Positions 45,931 through 54,303 of a stretch of 61,548 nucleotides of DNA are shown here, in pieces. Position numbers and translations under genes: made by a program. The stretch is taken from positions 1 through 61,548 of the forward strand of contig NZ_JPRM01000031.1 of the NCBI RefSeq assembly GCF_000737695.1, read 5' to 3'. The DNA is from Flavobacterium hydatis. Lineage in GTDB: Bacteria > Bacteroidota > Bacteroidia > Flavobacteriales > Flavobacteriaceae. Below the pieces are notes generated by a model. That model made no database searches, had not been told where the DNA came from, and saw only the letters and a program-made list of their open reading frames with translations. Within the stretch, counting starts at the first letter, position 1. The number at the start of each line of letters is the position of its first letter.

Positions 45931-46878
45931 ATGAAAAAAGTACTTTATTTTTTGACAGTTGGTTTACTTTTAGGACTTTCGTCCTGTAGTAACGGAGATG
46001 ATGTTTTAATTGATGCTAATGGAAATGCAATAGCAAACAGTGCAAATGCATCAACCAAAAGAATCTTGGCAGATCCAGCCATAGGAACTACAACAACGCT
46101 TAACCTAACGAGTTCTTTATTATCAAGCGGAATCACTACTACAGGTGGTAAATACTGGCAAAATACCTATGTGTCTAACACAAAACTAAGTGTAGATATC
46201 TTTACATTCTCACACACAGCTACATCTGCGGGATATAATTACTGGGATGGTTTTATCGTTTCTAACGTAAATGATATTAAAGATTACGGTTCTGGAGCAG
46301 CACCAGGCGGATCAGATGGTTGGGTGCCTCACCAATGGGGAACAATGGCAGGAAGTGGTTTTAATACTTCTTCTACCATTGCACCGGGAACTCCGGGAAC
46401 AACGGGAGATCCATATATTGTAGCTTATTGGTCAAGCTATTTAGATCCTAAAAATCCACAAGGAACTACTTTCACCGAAGGAGGTTTCTCTAACTGGATA
46501 AAAATAGGAAACACAGGATCATACCAAGTAAAAGGATTAAAAATTAATATGCATCCATGGCCTTACTACGGTTGTTTAAACGGAGATGGTTTTGCTAAGA
46601 AATTTGTTTCTGGAGATCATTTCGAATTATTAATTTATGGTGTTGATGCAAGTGGAGTTATTTCAGCTCCAATTACGCATACATTAGCAAATCATACAGG
46701 AGGTTCTCTTGTTATGCCAACAGGTTGGATAGACGTAACCGCTATTAAACTTGCAAACTTAGGAGAAGTAAAATACCTTATTTTCCAAATGGCTTCAACA
46801 GATTCTGATCCTACTTACGGAATCAATACTGCAGCATACTTTTGTTTAGATAAACTTTCGGTAAAACGAGTAGACTAA
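45931..46878 (+). CDS. DUF4465 surface lipoprotein of the B12 operon
   Basis: 315 residues; lipobox LGLSSCSNGDD (Cys19) with acidic residues after Cys. From about 70 to the end it follows DUF4465: GKYWQNTYVSN, YNYWDGFIVSNVNDI, FSNWIKIGNTGSYQVKGLKI, YGCLNGDGFAKKF, AAYFCLDKLSV. Predicted beta-sandwich, carbohydrate-binding-module-like. Last gene before the operon terminator. DUF4465 genes recur beside B12 receptors in Bacteroidota, from general knowledge; ligand unassigned. Confidence 0.82.
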   Translation: MKKVLYFLTVGLLLGLSSCSNGDDVLIDANGNAIANSANASTKRILADPAIGTTTTLNLTSSLLSSGITTTGGKYWQNTYVSNTKLSVDIFTFSHTATSAGYNYWDGFIVSNVNDIKDYGSGAAPGGSDGWVPHQWGTMAGSGFNTSSTIAPGTPGTTGDPYIVAYWSSYLDPKNPQGTTFTEGGFSNWIKIGNTGSYQVKGLKINMHPWPYYGCLNGDGFAKKFVSGDHFELLIYGVDASGVISAPITHTLANHTGGSLVMPTGWIDVTAIKLANLGEVKYLIFQMASTDSDPTYGINTAAYFCLDKLSVKRVD

Positions 46879-46898
46879 AACTAAACGTTTACAATACC

Positions 46899-46930
46899 AA
46901 AAGAGCCATCCAAAAAGATGGCTCTTTTTT
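46899..46930 (+). terminator. Rho-independent terminator of the B12 operon
   Basis: AAAAGAGCCATC pairs with GATGGCTCTTTT across a 6-nt loop and is followed by a T-run. It lies 20 nt after the DUF4465 stop. Confidence 0.92.
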
Positions 46931-47065
46931 ATTATCTAAAATATTCTTTATTGCTATTTAAAAATAACATCTCTTTAAATAATCTACCAATAAATAGCCT
47001 ATATTTATAATCTGTATCCGTTTATAAATCGTTTTCTGTATCTGTATCTGTTTTTATTTGCTCCG

Positions 47066-47073
47066 TAAATTTG
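47066..47073 (+). promoter_or_regulatory. Candidate -7 box for the 136-residue gene
   Basis: TAAATTTG fits TAnnTTTG, 18 nt before the start codon at 47092. Upstream are repeated CTGTATC units (near 47011, 47036 and 47042) that could be an operator. Confidence 0.45.
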
Positions 47074-47091
47074 TAGTAAACAATACTACTT

Positions 47092-47502
47092 ATGAATACT
47101 CAAATAAATAAAGCGCAACGTCTAGAATTTGGAACTGTAAATATCTCGCACCTTGGTAGTATTTTAAGTATATGCGATCGAGCAAAAGAACGAACTAAAA
47201 ATGACCTAAATCTGATACAAAATAAAGAGGAGAATAATATTAATCATTTTGGACTTCCGCTAAGTGTGGCTCATTGCGGAAACCAAATGTTAGGCTACGG
47301 ATTTGTATCGATTAATACTTCTGGAGAAATAGATTTTAATTATTGTTTTGATGAAAAAGAGCACAATGCATCCGAAATTAAAGAAGGTTTAGAACTAGAA
47401 GCAAAAAAGACATTTAAAGTTTTATTTAATGATAATGCTACTAAAGAAAATGCGGTACAAAATGCGATAGACAAGCTGGCAAACTGGATTAATCAGTGCT
47501 AG
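47092..47502 (+). CDS. Uncharacterised cytosolic protein, 136 residues
   Basis: No family recognised. No signal peptide or membrane segment. A central region LSVAHCGNQMLGYGFVSIN and an acidic C-terminal helix (KENAVQNAIDKLANWI) are visible. A very short leader follows a good -7 box. It is flanked by the B12 terminator and the TATAAG repeats. Function not assigned. Confidence 0.6.
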   Translation: MNTQINKAQRLEFGTVNISHLGSILSICDRAKERTKNDLNLIQNKEENNINHFGLPLSVAHCGNQMLGYGFVSINTSGEIDFNYCFDEKEHNASEIKEGLELEAKKTFKVLFNDNATKENAVQNAIDKLANWINQC

Positions 47503-47552
47503 GAAATAGAAGGCTTAGAACTGATAATCAAGATTGGTTTTCTCAAAGTGAA

Positions 47553-47798
47553 CCATAAGTTATATAAGTTCATTTAAGTGTAGTGTTTTAAACGTATATT
47601 TCTTAAATGACTTACTTAGTTTAATGACAAACGAAACATATAAGTTATGTAAGTTCATTTAAGTGTAGTGTTTTAAACTTATATTTTGTTAAATGACTTA
47701 CATGGTTTAATGATAAACGAATCATATAAGTTATGTAAGTTCATTTAAGTATAGTGTTTTAAGCTTATATTTTGTTAAATGACTTACATGGTTTAAAC
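47553..47798 (+). repeat. Three tandem copies of the palindromic TATAAG element (about 85 bp each)
   Basis: Copies begin near 47553, 47637 and 47723. Each reads CATATAAGTTATGTAAG, CATTTAAGTGTAGTGTTTTA, then TTAAATGACTTACATGG. ATGTAAGT-CATTTAA is complementary to TTAAATGACTTACAT, so every unit can form a hairpin. The same family in opposite orientation occurs at 11401-11573. The array ends about 45 bp before the MocR gene. Confidence 0.9.
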
Positions 47799-47842
47799 TT
47801 TTTTTACTCAAAGTAAATCACATCCAAGATTAAAATAAAAAA

Positions 47843-49258
47843 ATGGCTAAAGAAGTCTTATATATAAAAATTGCACACATTATTCAGGAACAGATTCTAT
47901 CCGAAACGCTAAAAATAGGGGATAAGCTGCCTTCAATTCGTGCGCTACAAAAATTATATAACGTAAGCATAAATACAGTTAAACAAGCATTTTTAGAGTT
48001 AGAAAGTAAATCCTTGATAGAGTCAAGACCTAAATCTGGGTTTTATGTGAGTAATACATCCAATAGGAAATTTTCGATTCCTTCGATGAATAAATTAAAA
48101 GTATCTGAAACCCAAAAAAGTCCTGACGACTTAATTACCAAGGTATTTGACACTTTTGCAGATAAAAGTATTACCCAATTCTCCTTAGGAGTTCCGCATA
48201 AGAGTTTGCTACCTATAGCCAAACTGAACAAGGGAATTATCAAGGCTATGCGAAATATGGAAGAAAGTGGAACTGATTATAATTTGGTTCAAGGAAATTT
48301 AAACCTAAGACGTAATCTTGCAAAATGGTCGCTTGTATTAGAAGGTAAACTAACCGAAGATGATTTTGTAACAACATCTGGAGCCATGAATGCAATTTAT
48401 AGTTGCTTAATGGTTTCGACACAGCGAGGAGATACGATTGCTATAGAAAGTCCTGTTTATTTTGGAATACTACAAATAGCAAAGTCTATGGGACTTAATG
48501 TTATCGAGTTACCAACACATCCCACAACAGGAGTAGATCTGGAAGCATTAAAAAAAGTAATCCCAAAGATTAAGGCGTGTTGCTTTATGAGTAATTTTAG
48601 TAATCCATTGGGGAGTTTAATGCCCGATGAAAACAAAAAAGAATTGGTTGAATTGCTTACTTATCACAACATTCCGCTTATAGAAGATGATTTGTATGGC
48701 AATCTTTTCTTTGGTGCAGCCAGACCAAAACCATGTAAATATTATGACGAAGCTGGAATTGTAATGTGGTGCGGATCAGTATCTAAAACACTTGCACCAG
48801 GATATAGAGTAGGGTGGGTGGCTCCGGGTCAGTTTAAAGAGAAAATAATCAGACAGAAATTAGTACAAACAATCTCTACGCCGTCTTTATATCAGGAAGT
48901 AGTTGCCGATTTTATGGAATTTGGGAGATATGATCATCATCTAAGAAATTTCAGGCATACATTACATACCAATTGCTTGCATTTTCAGCGTGCTGTAGAA
49001 GATTATTTTCCTGAGAATACTAAGATTTCTCAACCGCAAGGAGGTTCTTTTCTTTGGCTCGAACTAGACAAAAATATTGATACCGCCTCTTTATATGACA
49101 TTGCTATAAAGCAAAAAATCAGCTTTGCACCAGGTCGAATTTTTACACAACATGATCAATATAACAATTGTATGCGACTCAATTTTGCCTTAGAGTGGAA
49201 TGAAAAACTCAACAATGATATAAAACGTTTAGGTACAATTGTAAAAAATGCTTTGTGA
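47843..49258 (+). CDS. MocR/PdxR-type regulator (GntR HTH fused to aminotransferase fold)
   Basis: 471 residues; winged-helix GntR domain at about 8-75 (GDKLPSIRALQKLYNVSINTV) followed by a class I aminotransferase domain (about 105-470) with DFVTTSGAMNAIYSCL, the Asn/Asp loops SNFSNPLGSLMP and EDDLYGNL, and the PLP Lys315 in GSVSKTLAPGYRVGW. Such proteins use PLP or an amino compound as effector. No neighbouring PLP-synthesis or amino-acid gene shows the target, so the regulon is unknown. Confidence 0.92.
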   Translation: MAKEVLYIKIAHIIQEQILSETLKIGDKLPSIRALQKLYNVSINTVKQAFLELESKSLIESRPKSGFYVSNTSNRKFSIPSMNKLKVSETQKSPDDLITKVFDTFADKSITQFSLGVPHKSLLPIAKLNKGIIKAMRNMEESGTDYNLVQGNLNLRRNLAKWSLVLEGKLTEDDFVTTSGAMNAIYSCLMVSTQRGDTIAIESPVYFGILQIAKSMGLNVIELPTHPTTGVDLEALKKVIPKIKACCFMSNFSNPLGSLMPDENKKELVELLTYHNIPLIEDDLYGNLFFGAARPKPCKYYDEAGIVMWCGSVSKTLAPGYRVGWVAPGQFKEKIIRQKLVQTISTPSLYQEVVADFMEFGRYDHHLRNFRHTLHTNCLHFQRAVEDYFPENTKISQPQGGSFLWLELDKNIDTASLYDIAIKQKISFAPGRIFTQHDQYNNCMRLNFALEWNEKLNNDIKRLGTIVKNAL

Positions 49259-49393
49259 TTCTATTATCAACCATAACCTCTTAACTGTCATTGTGACAGC
49301 ATGTTTTAAAACGTGTTAAAGTTTTATCTAATTAAATAATAATCAATCTTTTAACTAAACACACTTAAACTAATAAATTCAACATAAAAAAGA

Positions 49394-49885
49394 ATGAATC
49401 AAGATATAATTAATCTAAAATCAAGAATAAAAATAATAGATTACACAGATCAATTTAAAGAATATATCAAAATCCTGAACTACGCTTGGCTAGAAAAGTT
49501 TTTTAAAATTGAAAAAATGGATCAGGTTTCACTATCAAATCCGAAAGAAGAAATTATCGATAAAGGTGGTTTTATATATTACGCTACACTAGATAATGAA
49601 ATTGTTGGTACAGCATCACTTCTTAAAAAAAGCGATACTATTTTCGAATTAGGGAAAATGGCAGTCAGTGATAAAGCGCAAGGTTTTGGTATTGGCACAT
49701 TATTATTAAAACATTGCCTCACGACAGCAAAAGAAATGAAAATAGAAAAACTAATTCTATATTCTAATACAAAATTAGGATCTGCAATACATCTTTATCG
49801 CAAATATGGATTTGAAGAAATCCCGTTGGAGCAGGGGCTTTATGAAAGAGCAGATATTAAAATGGAAAAGAAGCTAGGGATTTAA
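49394..49885 (+). CDS. GNAT family N-acetyltransferase
   Basis: 163 residues; single GNAT domain with ELGKMAVSDKAQGFGIGTLL (Q-x-x-G-x-G acetyl-CoA loop) and LYSNTKLGSAIHLYRKYGF. Cytosolic. Probably its own unit, 135 nt after the MocR gene. Substrate unknown. Confidence 0.9.
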   Translation: MNQDIINLKSRIKIIDYTDQFKEYIKILNYAWLEKFFKIEKMDQVSLSNPKEEIIDKGGFIYYATLDNEIVGTASLLKKSDTIFELGKMAVSDKAQGFGIGTLLLKHCLTTAKEMKIEKLILYSNTKLGSAIHLYRKYGFEEIPLEQGLYERADIKMEKKLGI

Positions 49886-49911
49886 CACATAGATTTCTTG
49901 GTATTTAACCG

Positions 49912-49948
49912 CAAAGCAAGCAAAGGTTTACGCAAAGTCCGCAAAGTT
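49912..49948. repeat. GCAAAG repeat
   Basis: CCGCAAAGCAAGCAAAGG, TACGCAAAGTCCGCAAAG. Related to the CGCAAAG unit at 1122-1186. Abuts the long inverted repeat. Confidence 0.6.
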
Positions 49949-49959
49949 TTTCCTCGATA

Positions 49960-50077
49960 TTGTCATTTCGACGCAGGAGAAATCTCCTCGAGTAGCTCGA
50001 CAAAGATTATGGAGTTTCTTGTGAAGATTTACTTCGTCTGTTCGCTATCGCTCGAGTCTCCTGCGTCGAAATGACAA
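49960..50077. repeat. 118-bp element with perfect 21-bp terminal inverted repeats
   Basis: The ends 49960-49980 and 50057-50077 are exact reverse complements (outer sequence TTGTCATTTCGACGCAGG). Inside are CTCGAGTAGCTCGA and CGCTCGAG. No open frame. A shorter relative of the right half occurs at 37224-37252. Typical of small non-autonomous mobile or REP-like elements; GC-richer than its surroundings. Confidence 0.85.
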
Positions 50078-50087
50078 GTTTGTGGCT

Positions 50088-50108
50088 AATCCGTATCATC
50101 CGCGTTCC
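50088..50108. repeat. Dispersed GGAACGCGGAT unit
   Basis: Reads AATCCGTATCATCCGCGTTC on the plus strand; its complement matches GGAACGCGGATAAAACGGAT at 19082. Together with the two preceding repeats it fills the gap before the Omp85-like gene. Confidence 0.55.
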
Positions 50109-50129
50109 TCCACAAACAAGGAATAACTT

Positions 50130-51203
50130 TTAAAAAGCTTCACCAATGCGGAAATAAAGTCCCCAATCGCCTTTTCCTACCGCTGCATCCAAGCCAACAT
50201 TAAATTTCTCGTGTTTAAATGCTCTGTAGCGATAACCAATTCCAGCACCAGGATATAAATTCCAATTAAAATCGGAGGTATCAGAACCATAAATAGTTGC
50301 TACGCCTGCAAAACCAACAAGCCCCATTTTTTTATTAAAGTTATAACGGTATTCACCTTGTAAAGCCATTAGTCCGTCGCCACGATATTTACCTTCAGAA
50401 TATCCTCTAATATCCTCACCACCAATAGTTACTTGCTGCTCAAAAGAAATATTTCCTAAACCAAACTTGCCCGAAAAGCGCGCTGCCAGCACATCAGTTC
50501 CACCTCGCATCGGGAAGTATTTATTATATTCCGATAAAATTTTATTGGCACTAACATCATTCCCAATCCATGTAGGATAACTAATCCATCTTAATTTTGC
50601 TTTATCACCTTTGGTAGGATAATAAACAGCATCACGAGTATCATACATCATATTTATTTGTAAACCATTTGTTTGCGTAACAGACGATGGTTGTATATCA
50701 TCTTCGTATTTTGTGTCGTAATGCGCATACGAATAACCAATTCCTGCATATAATGCTTTAACCAGTTTACGCTGAATAGTCATGGCTAGAACAGTTTTTT
50801 TGGTTGAATAGTCATAAAAATCAGGTGTATCAATATCATCTACATAAAACTGAGCATTCTGATTACCAGTTATAAAAATAAATTGTGCACGCCACTTATC
50901 TTCATTAAAGTACCATTTGTTAAAAGAAGCTACAAAATAAGATTTATTGGTAGTATAAACTGCCGATATTCCCGATAGCGATTTAGGTGAAATAGTATCA
51001 GCTTTATTGAGTTTATACATCATCATAGGAATAGCACCAAACATAAAATCCAACGTTCTGTTGTAATTAAGATAAGGCATTACATTAAAATCGATATTCT
51101 TGGGTTCTGCTTTAGCTTTAGCAATGCTATCGGCTGGTTTTGTTTGGGATGATGCACATAAACAAAATAAAAAAAGCAATATAGTAGATAAGATTCTATG
51201 CAT
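50130..51203 (-). CDS. Omp85-type outer-membrane barrel without POTRA domains
   Basis: 357 residues; signal peptide 1-20. The whole mature part is a beta-barrel with aromatic strands and the Omp85 loop motif GGEDIRGYSEGKYRGD at about 260-275 (equivalent to the V-R-G-[FY] motif of BamA/TamA), followed by LQGEYRYNF. No POTRA repeats or other periplasmic domain precede it, unlike BamA itself. The last residue is Phe, as in barrel-assembly signals. Role unknown; short members may act as channels or lipoprotein transporters. Confidence 0.82.
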   Translation of the reverse strand: MHRILSTILLFLFCLCASSQTKPADSIAKAKAEPKNIDFNVMPYLNYNRTLDFMFGAIPMMMYKLNKADTISPKSLSGISAVYTTNKSYFVASFNKWYFNEDKWRAQFIFITGNQNAQFYVDDIDTPDFYDYSTKKTVLAMTIQRKLVKALYAGIGYSYAHYDTKYEDDIQPSSVTQTNGLQINMMYDTRDAVYYPTKGDKAKLRWISYPTWIGNDVSANKILSEYNKYFPMRGGTDVLAARFSGKFGLGNISFEQQVTIGGEDIRGYSEGKYRGDGLMALQGEYRYNFNKKMGLVGFAGVATIYGSDTSDFNWNLYPGAGIGYRYRAFKHEKFNVGLDAAVGKGDWGLYFRIGEAF

Positions 51204-51384
51204 TTTGGATTTATTTTTAAGTTACTTTAAAAACTATTTAATGTATTCCAGAGGGTATGCAAATGAGGTAATTCTTGACGCAAGCAAATAAATTTATGCT
51301 TGATAAATCTTAAAGATAAATTATTTTTTTTAAAGCAGCAAAAGCATGTCGTACAGAACCTTATATTCTATATCGCATTGATAA

Positions 51385-52155
51385 CTAACCACCTAAAAAC
51401 TCATTAGGTCTTTTATTCAGAATCTGAAAAAAACTAGCACTAAATGCTTGAATACTTTTATAACCTACAAGATAAGCTACTTGAGATACGGTATATTTTC
51501 CGGTACTTAAAAGTTCAACTCCTTTTATAATGCGCACAAACTGAATATATTTAGAAATTGTAATTGTTGTTTCTTTCTTAAATACTCTTTCTAAGGATCT
51601 TAATGACATATTATTGTTCTCGGCAATTGTACTAACTTGTAAATCATTGCCAATATTATCTATTATAAAGTTGCTTATTTGCAACAAACGTTCATCATTT
51701 GGGATTACAACATTTAAAGCAATTGCATCTTTAAAAAAGCTAGGTAACTCTACAAAAATAGCATTCAAGAAAGCTTCTTCCTCAACCGAATATGCTTCTT
51801 TTTTGCTCCATTTAGAAGAATATGATATAATTTCCCGAAGCACTGGAGGAACAGAAAAAATTCTTAGTTTATCATAAAATTTGTCTTCCTCATTAACAGA
51901 ATAAAAAATGGTTCTCAAGTTTATATCTTCAGAAACTGCAGTAGTTCTATGAGATAGGTTTGAGGGAATCCATGCAGCATGATTTTGAGGTAGGAGATAG
52001 ATACGCCCAGCCACATGTAAGTACTGAAAACCTTTTTCTACATAAACAAGTTGCGCTCTTTTATGAAAGTGCTCATCGGTGTCATGTACCCAATTATCTT
52101 CAAACCAAACATAGGCTTTCTTGGCAATTTTGTCTACTAATTCATGGTTCTTCAT
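51385..52155 (-). CDS. AraC-family regulator
   Basis: 256 residues; N-terminal cupin-like sensing domain (HFHKRAQLVYVEKGFQYLHV) and C-terminal double HTH about 160-256 (NNMSLRSLERVFKKETT, TVSQVAYLVGYKSIQAFSAS). It lies divergent from the MFS gene at 52252 and shares with it a palindromic promoter region, so it most likely controls that transporter. Confidence 0.92.
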   Translation of the reverse strand: MKNHELVDKIAKKAYVWFEDNWVHDTDEHFHKRAQLVYVEKGFQYLHVAGRIYLLPQNHAAWIPSNLSHRTTAVSEDINLRTIFYSVNEEDKFYDKLRIFSVPPVLREIISYSSKWSKKEAYSVEEEAFLNAIFVELPSFFKDAIALNVVIPNDERLLQISNFIIDNIGNDLQVSTIAENNNMSLRSLERVFKKETTITISKYIQFVRIIKGVELLSTGKYTVSQVAYLVGYKSIQAFSASFFQILNKRPNEFLGG

Positions 52156-52199
52156 AATATATCACGCAATTAACTTTTGTCGTTTTAGATTAAACATCT

Positions 52200-52235
52200 G
52201 GCAAATTTAATTATAATACGCATTGTAAATTTGCC
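52200..52235. promoter_or_regulatory. Palindromic double promoter between AraC and MFS genes
   Basis: GGCAAATTTA at 52200-52209 and TAAATTTGCC at 52226-52235 are exact inverted repeats 16 bp apart. Each contains TAAATTTG, the -7 box, pointing outward: plus-strand box 52226-52233 towards the MFS gene (start 52252), minus-strand box 52202-52209 towards the AraC gene (start 52155). The symmetry may also be the operator. Confidence 0.7.
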
Positions 52236-52251
52236 GTAGAAAAAAAATAAT

Positions 52252-53457
52252 ATGAATAAGCATAAAAAAGACAGAAAAAGTAAGATTGGATTTTTTTTCG
52301 GAATTTTACTGCCATTCCTCGGGATATTATTTGTTGCCTCAACATTACGAGCACCATTAACTGCCTTAGGACCTGTATTAACAGAGATTAGTAAATCATT
52401 AAGTTTGTCTAACAGCGAAGCAGGATTTCTTACAACCATTCCGTTAATGGCATTTGCATTCCTATCAATACTTGTTGGTCAGTTATCTAAAAAATTGAGT
52501 CTGGAGAAATTTCTACTTTTTTCGATTCTGCTTTTAATTGCAGGATTATACATAAGAGTAATGGGATCAGTAATGACACTATTTTTAGGATCGGCTATAT
52601 TGGGTATTGCAATTTGTATAGGAAATGTTTTAGTACCAGGATATATCAAAAAGACTTTCCCTAATAAATCCGGAATGGTTATCGGTTTCTATTCTGTATC
52701 GATGAATCTTACTGCTGCTCTGGCTTCAGGATTTAGTATCGCAATAGGTAAATTAAGTGGTTTCGGCTGGAAAGGTTCTTTAGGTATATGGATATGGATT
52801 GCTGTATTTTCTTTTTTAATATGGTTGCCTATCGCATTAAAAAGAACAGAAAATATAGAAAAAGTTGGAATAGTAAAGAGTAATTTAAACATCTTTAAAT
52901 CACCATTAGCATGGCAAATTAGTGTATTCATGGGACTACAATCATTAATGTATTACTCGATTGTAACTTGGTTGCCAATGCTTTTACAGGGTTTCGGGAT
53001 GGTAAAAGAAGAAAGCGGTTGGGTTTTGTCTTTTATGCAAATGGCAATGTTGCCTCTAACTTTTCTTGGGCCGATTATAGCATCTAAACTTAAAAACCAA
53101 AAAAGCTTAATTGTAGTTGTTGCAGCAGGAATGTTTATTAGTGTTTTGCTGATACTATTCTTTCAGTTACAATATATTTATATCGCAGTAATTCTTTTCG
53201 GGATATCCTCAGGATTATCATTCAGTCTGTCAATGATGTTTTTTGTACTTCGTACAGCAGATAGTCACACAGCCACAAGAATATCTGGTATGGCACAATC
53301 AGTAGGTTATTTATTAGCTGCATTTGGACCTCCTATTTTTGGTAGTTTGTATGAATACGGAAACAACTGGAATTTGTCTTTATATTTCCTTTTAATAATG
53401 GCTGTAATAATGTTTTTTGTAGGTCTTAAGGCAGCAAGAAACAGAATAATAAATTAA
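52252..53457 (+). CDS. MFS transporter, CynX/NimT-like
   Basis: 401 residues, 12 predicted membrane segments. The start region LRAPLTALGPVLTEISKSLSLS with the A-x-x-G-P-x-L pattern is diagnostic of the CynX/NimT (cyanate/nitroimidazole) family. Divergent AraC gene upstream; ends at a strong terminator (53483-53511). Probably a drug or small-anion exporter; substrate unknown. Confidence 0.9.
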   Translation: MNKHKKDRKSKIGFFFGILLPFLGILFVASTLRAPLTALGPVLTEISKSLSLSNSEAGFLTTIPLMAFAFLSILVGQLSKKLSLEKFLLFSILLLIAGLYIRVMGSVMTLFLGSAILGIAICIGNVLVPGYIKKTFPNKSGMVIGFYSVSMNLTAALASGFSIAIGKLSGFGWKGSLGIWIWIAVFSFLIWLPIALKRTENIEKVGIVKSNLNIFKSPLAWQISVFMGLQSLMYYSIVTWLPMLLQGFGMVKEESGWVLSFMQMAMLPLTFLGPIIASKLKNQKSLIVVVAAGMFISVLLILFFQLQYIYIAVILFGISSGLSFSLSMMFFVLRTADSHTATRISGMAQSVGYLLAAFGPPIFGSLYEYGNNWNLSLYFLLIMAVIMFFVGLKAARNRIIN

Positions 53458-53482
53458 GAATAATAACAACTTATTTAGGTTT

Positions 53483-53511
53483 AAAACAGGCATTTATTGC
53501 CTGTTTTTTTT
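53483..53511 (+). terminator. Rho-independent terminator of the MFS gene
   Basis: AAAACAGGCA and TGCCTGTTTT form a stem with a 5-nt loop followed by a run of T. It is 25 nt after the stop. Confidence 0.92.
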
Positions 53512-53673
53512 ATGTCTGTAAACATATTAATTATAAGAATTTAACATCTTCAAAATAGGTATAAATACGGTATAGGTATTTAAATTTTCGCTTTAAATTG
53601 TAGATAAATTCAAAAACCTCAAACCAAAGATTATCAAAGTATAGAAAAAGGAAAATTCAACCTCTAAATTATT

Positions 53674-54303
53674 ATGATAATGGACAAAATTAAATTGAAT
53701 TTCATCAACAAATCTAATGACTCAGATAACAATAATGTTGTTATTTTTCAACAAAATGTTGCAGACAATTTTAGAGAAAATGCTATTGCCTGGAAAGTAA
53801 TCGAAAACAGTGGCAGACTAGATAATCATCCTTTTACATTTTCAATGGGTTATGAAATATCAGCTTCCGATTCATACGGCAATTTTACTCCTATGTTTTA
53901 TACGTACGAGGGATCTGTGTATGAAATGGTGAAGGATTCCGCTGGTAATGTGCTTAGAGCTACATCAAACCCAGCTCCAAATCTTAGCCAAATAGAAATA
54001 AAAAACGGACTCTCATCCGGAATAATTAATGCAAACTGTTACAGAAACAATAGATTAATTGCTACAAAAACAAACTTAAAACCTGGAGATAAAGCCGTTT
54101 TTGAGTTTTATCCAAGACTTTTTATAGGTGTTGTTCCCGAAATAGAAGAAGGAGACGTATTAGACTCTGCAACAATCTCACAGATTAATTCGCAAATTAA
54201 TTTATTTGGTATAACGAGTGCAGATATCGTTATGACAGGTGGAGGACCAGGTAATAATTCGACACCATTTAATTTTAGCTTAGAAAACATAAACAAACAA
54301 TGA
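53674..54303 (+). CDS. Uncharacterised beta-rich protein, first gene of a coupled pair
   Basis: 209 residues (or 207 from the second ATG at 53680). No signal peptide. Short beta-strand-like stretches: VVIFQQNVADNF, AIAWKVIENSGRLDNHPFTF, DKAVFEFYPRLFIGVV and a C-terminal VMTGGGPGNNSTPFNFSLEN. I faintly associate the pattern N-x-S-x(7)-VVIFQ with RhiA-like and similar proteins, but do not assign it. Its stop overlaps the next ATG (ATGA). Confidence 0.6.
   Translation: MIMDKIKLNFINKSNDSDNNNVVIFQQNVADNFRENAIAWKVIENSGRLDNHPFTFSMGYEISASDSYGNFTPMFYTYEGSVYEMVKDSAGNVLRATSNPAPNLSQIEIKNGLSSGIINANCYRNNRLIATKTNLKPGDKAVFEFYPRLFIGVVPEIEEGDVLDSATISQINSQINLFGITSADIVMTGGGPGNNSTPFNFSLENINKQ

Noticed and set aside
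47553..47798. CRISPR-like array
   Set aside because: The three units are contiguous tandem palindromes without variable spacers, and no cas genes are present.
49960..50077. Terminator for the GNAT or Omp85-like gene
   Set aside because: The arms are 118 bp apart end to end with internal structure and no T-run; a repeat element fits better, although it could still affect transcript ends.
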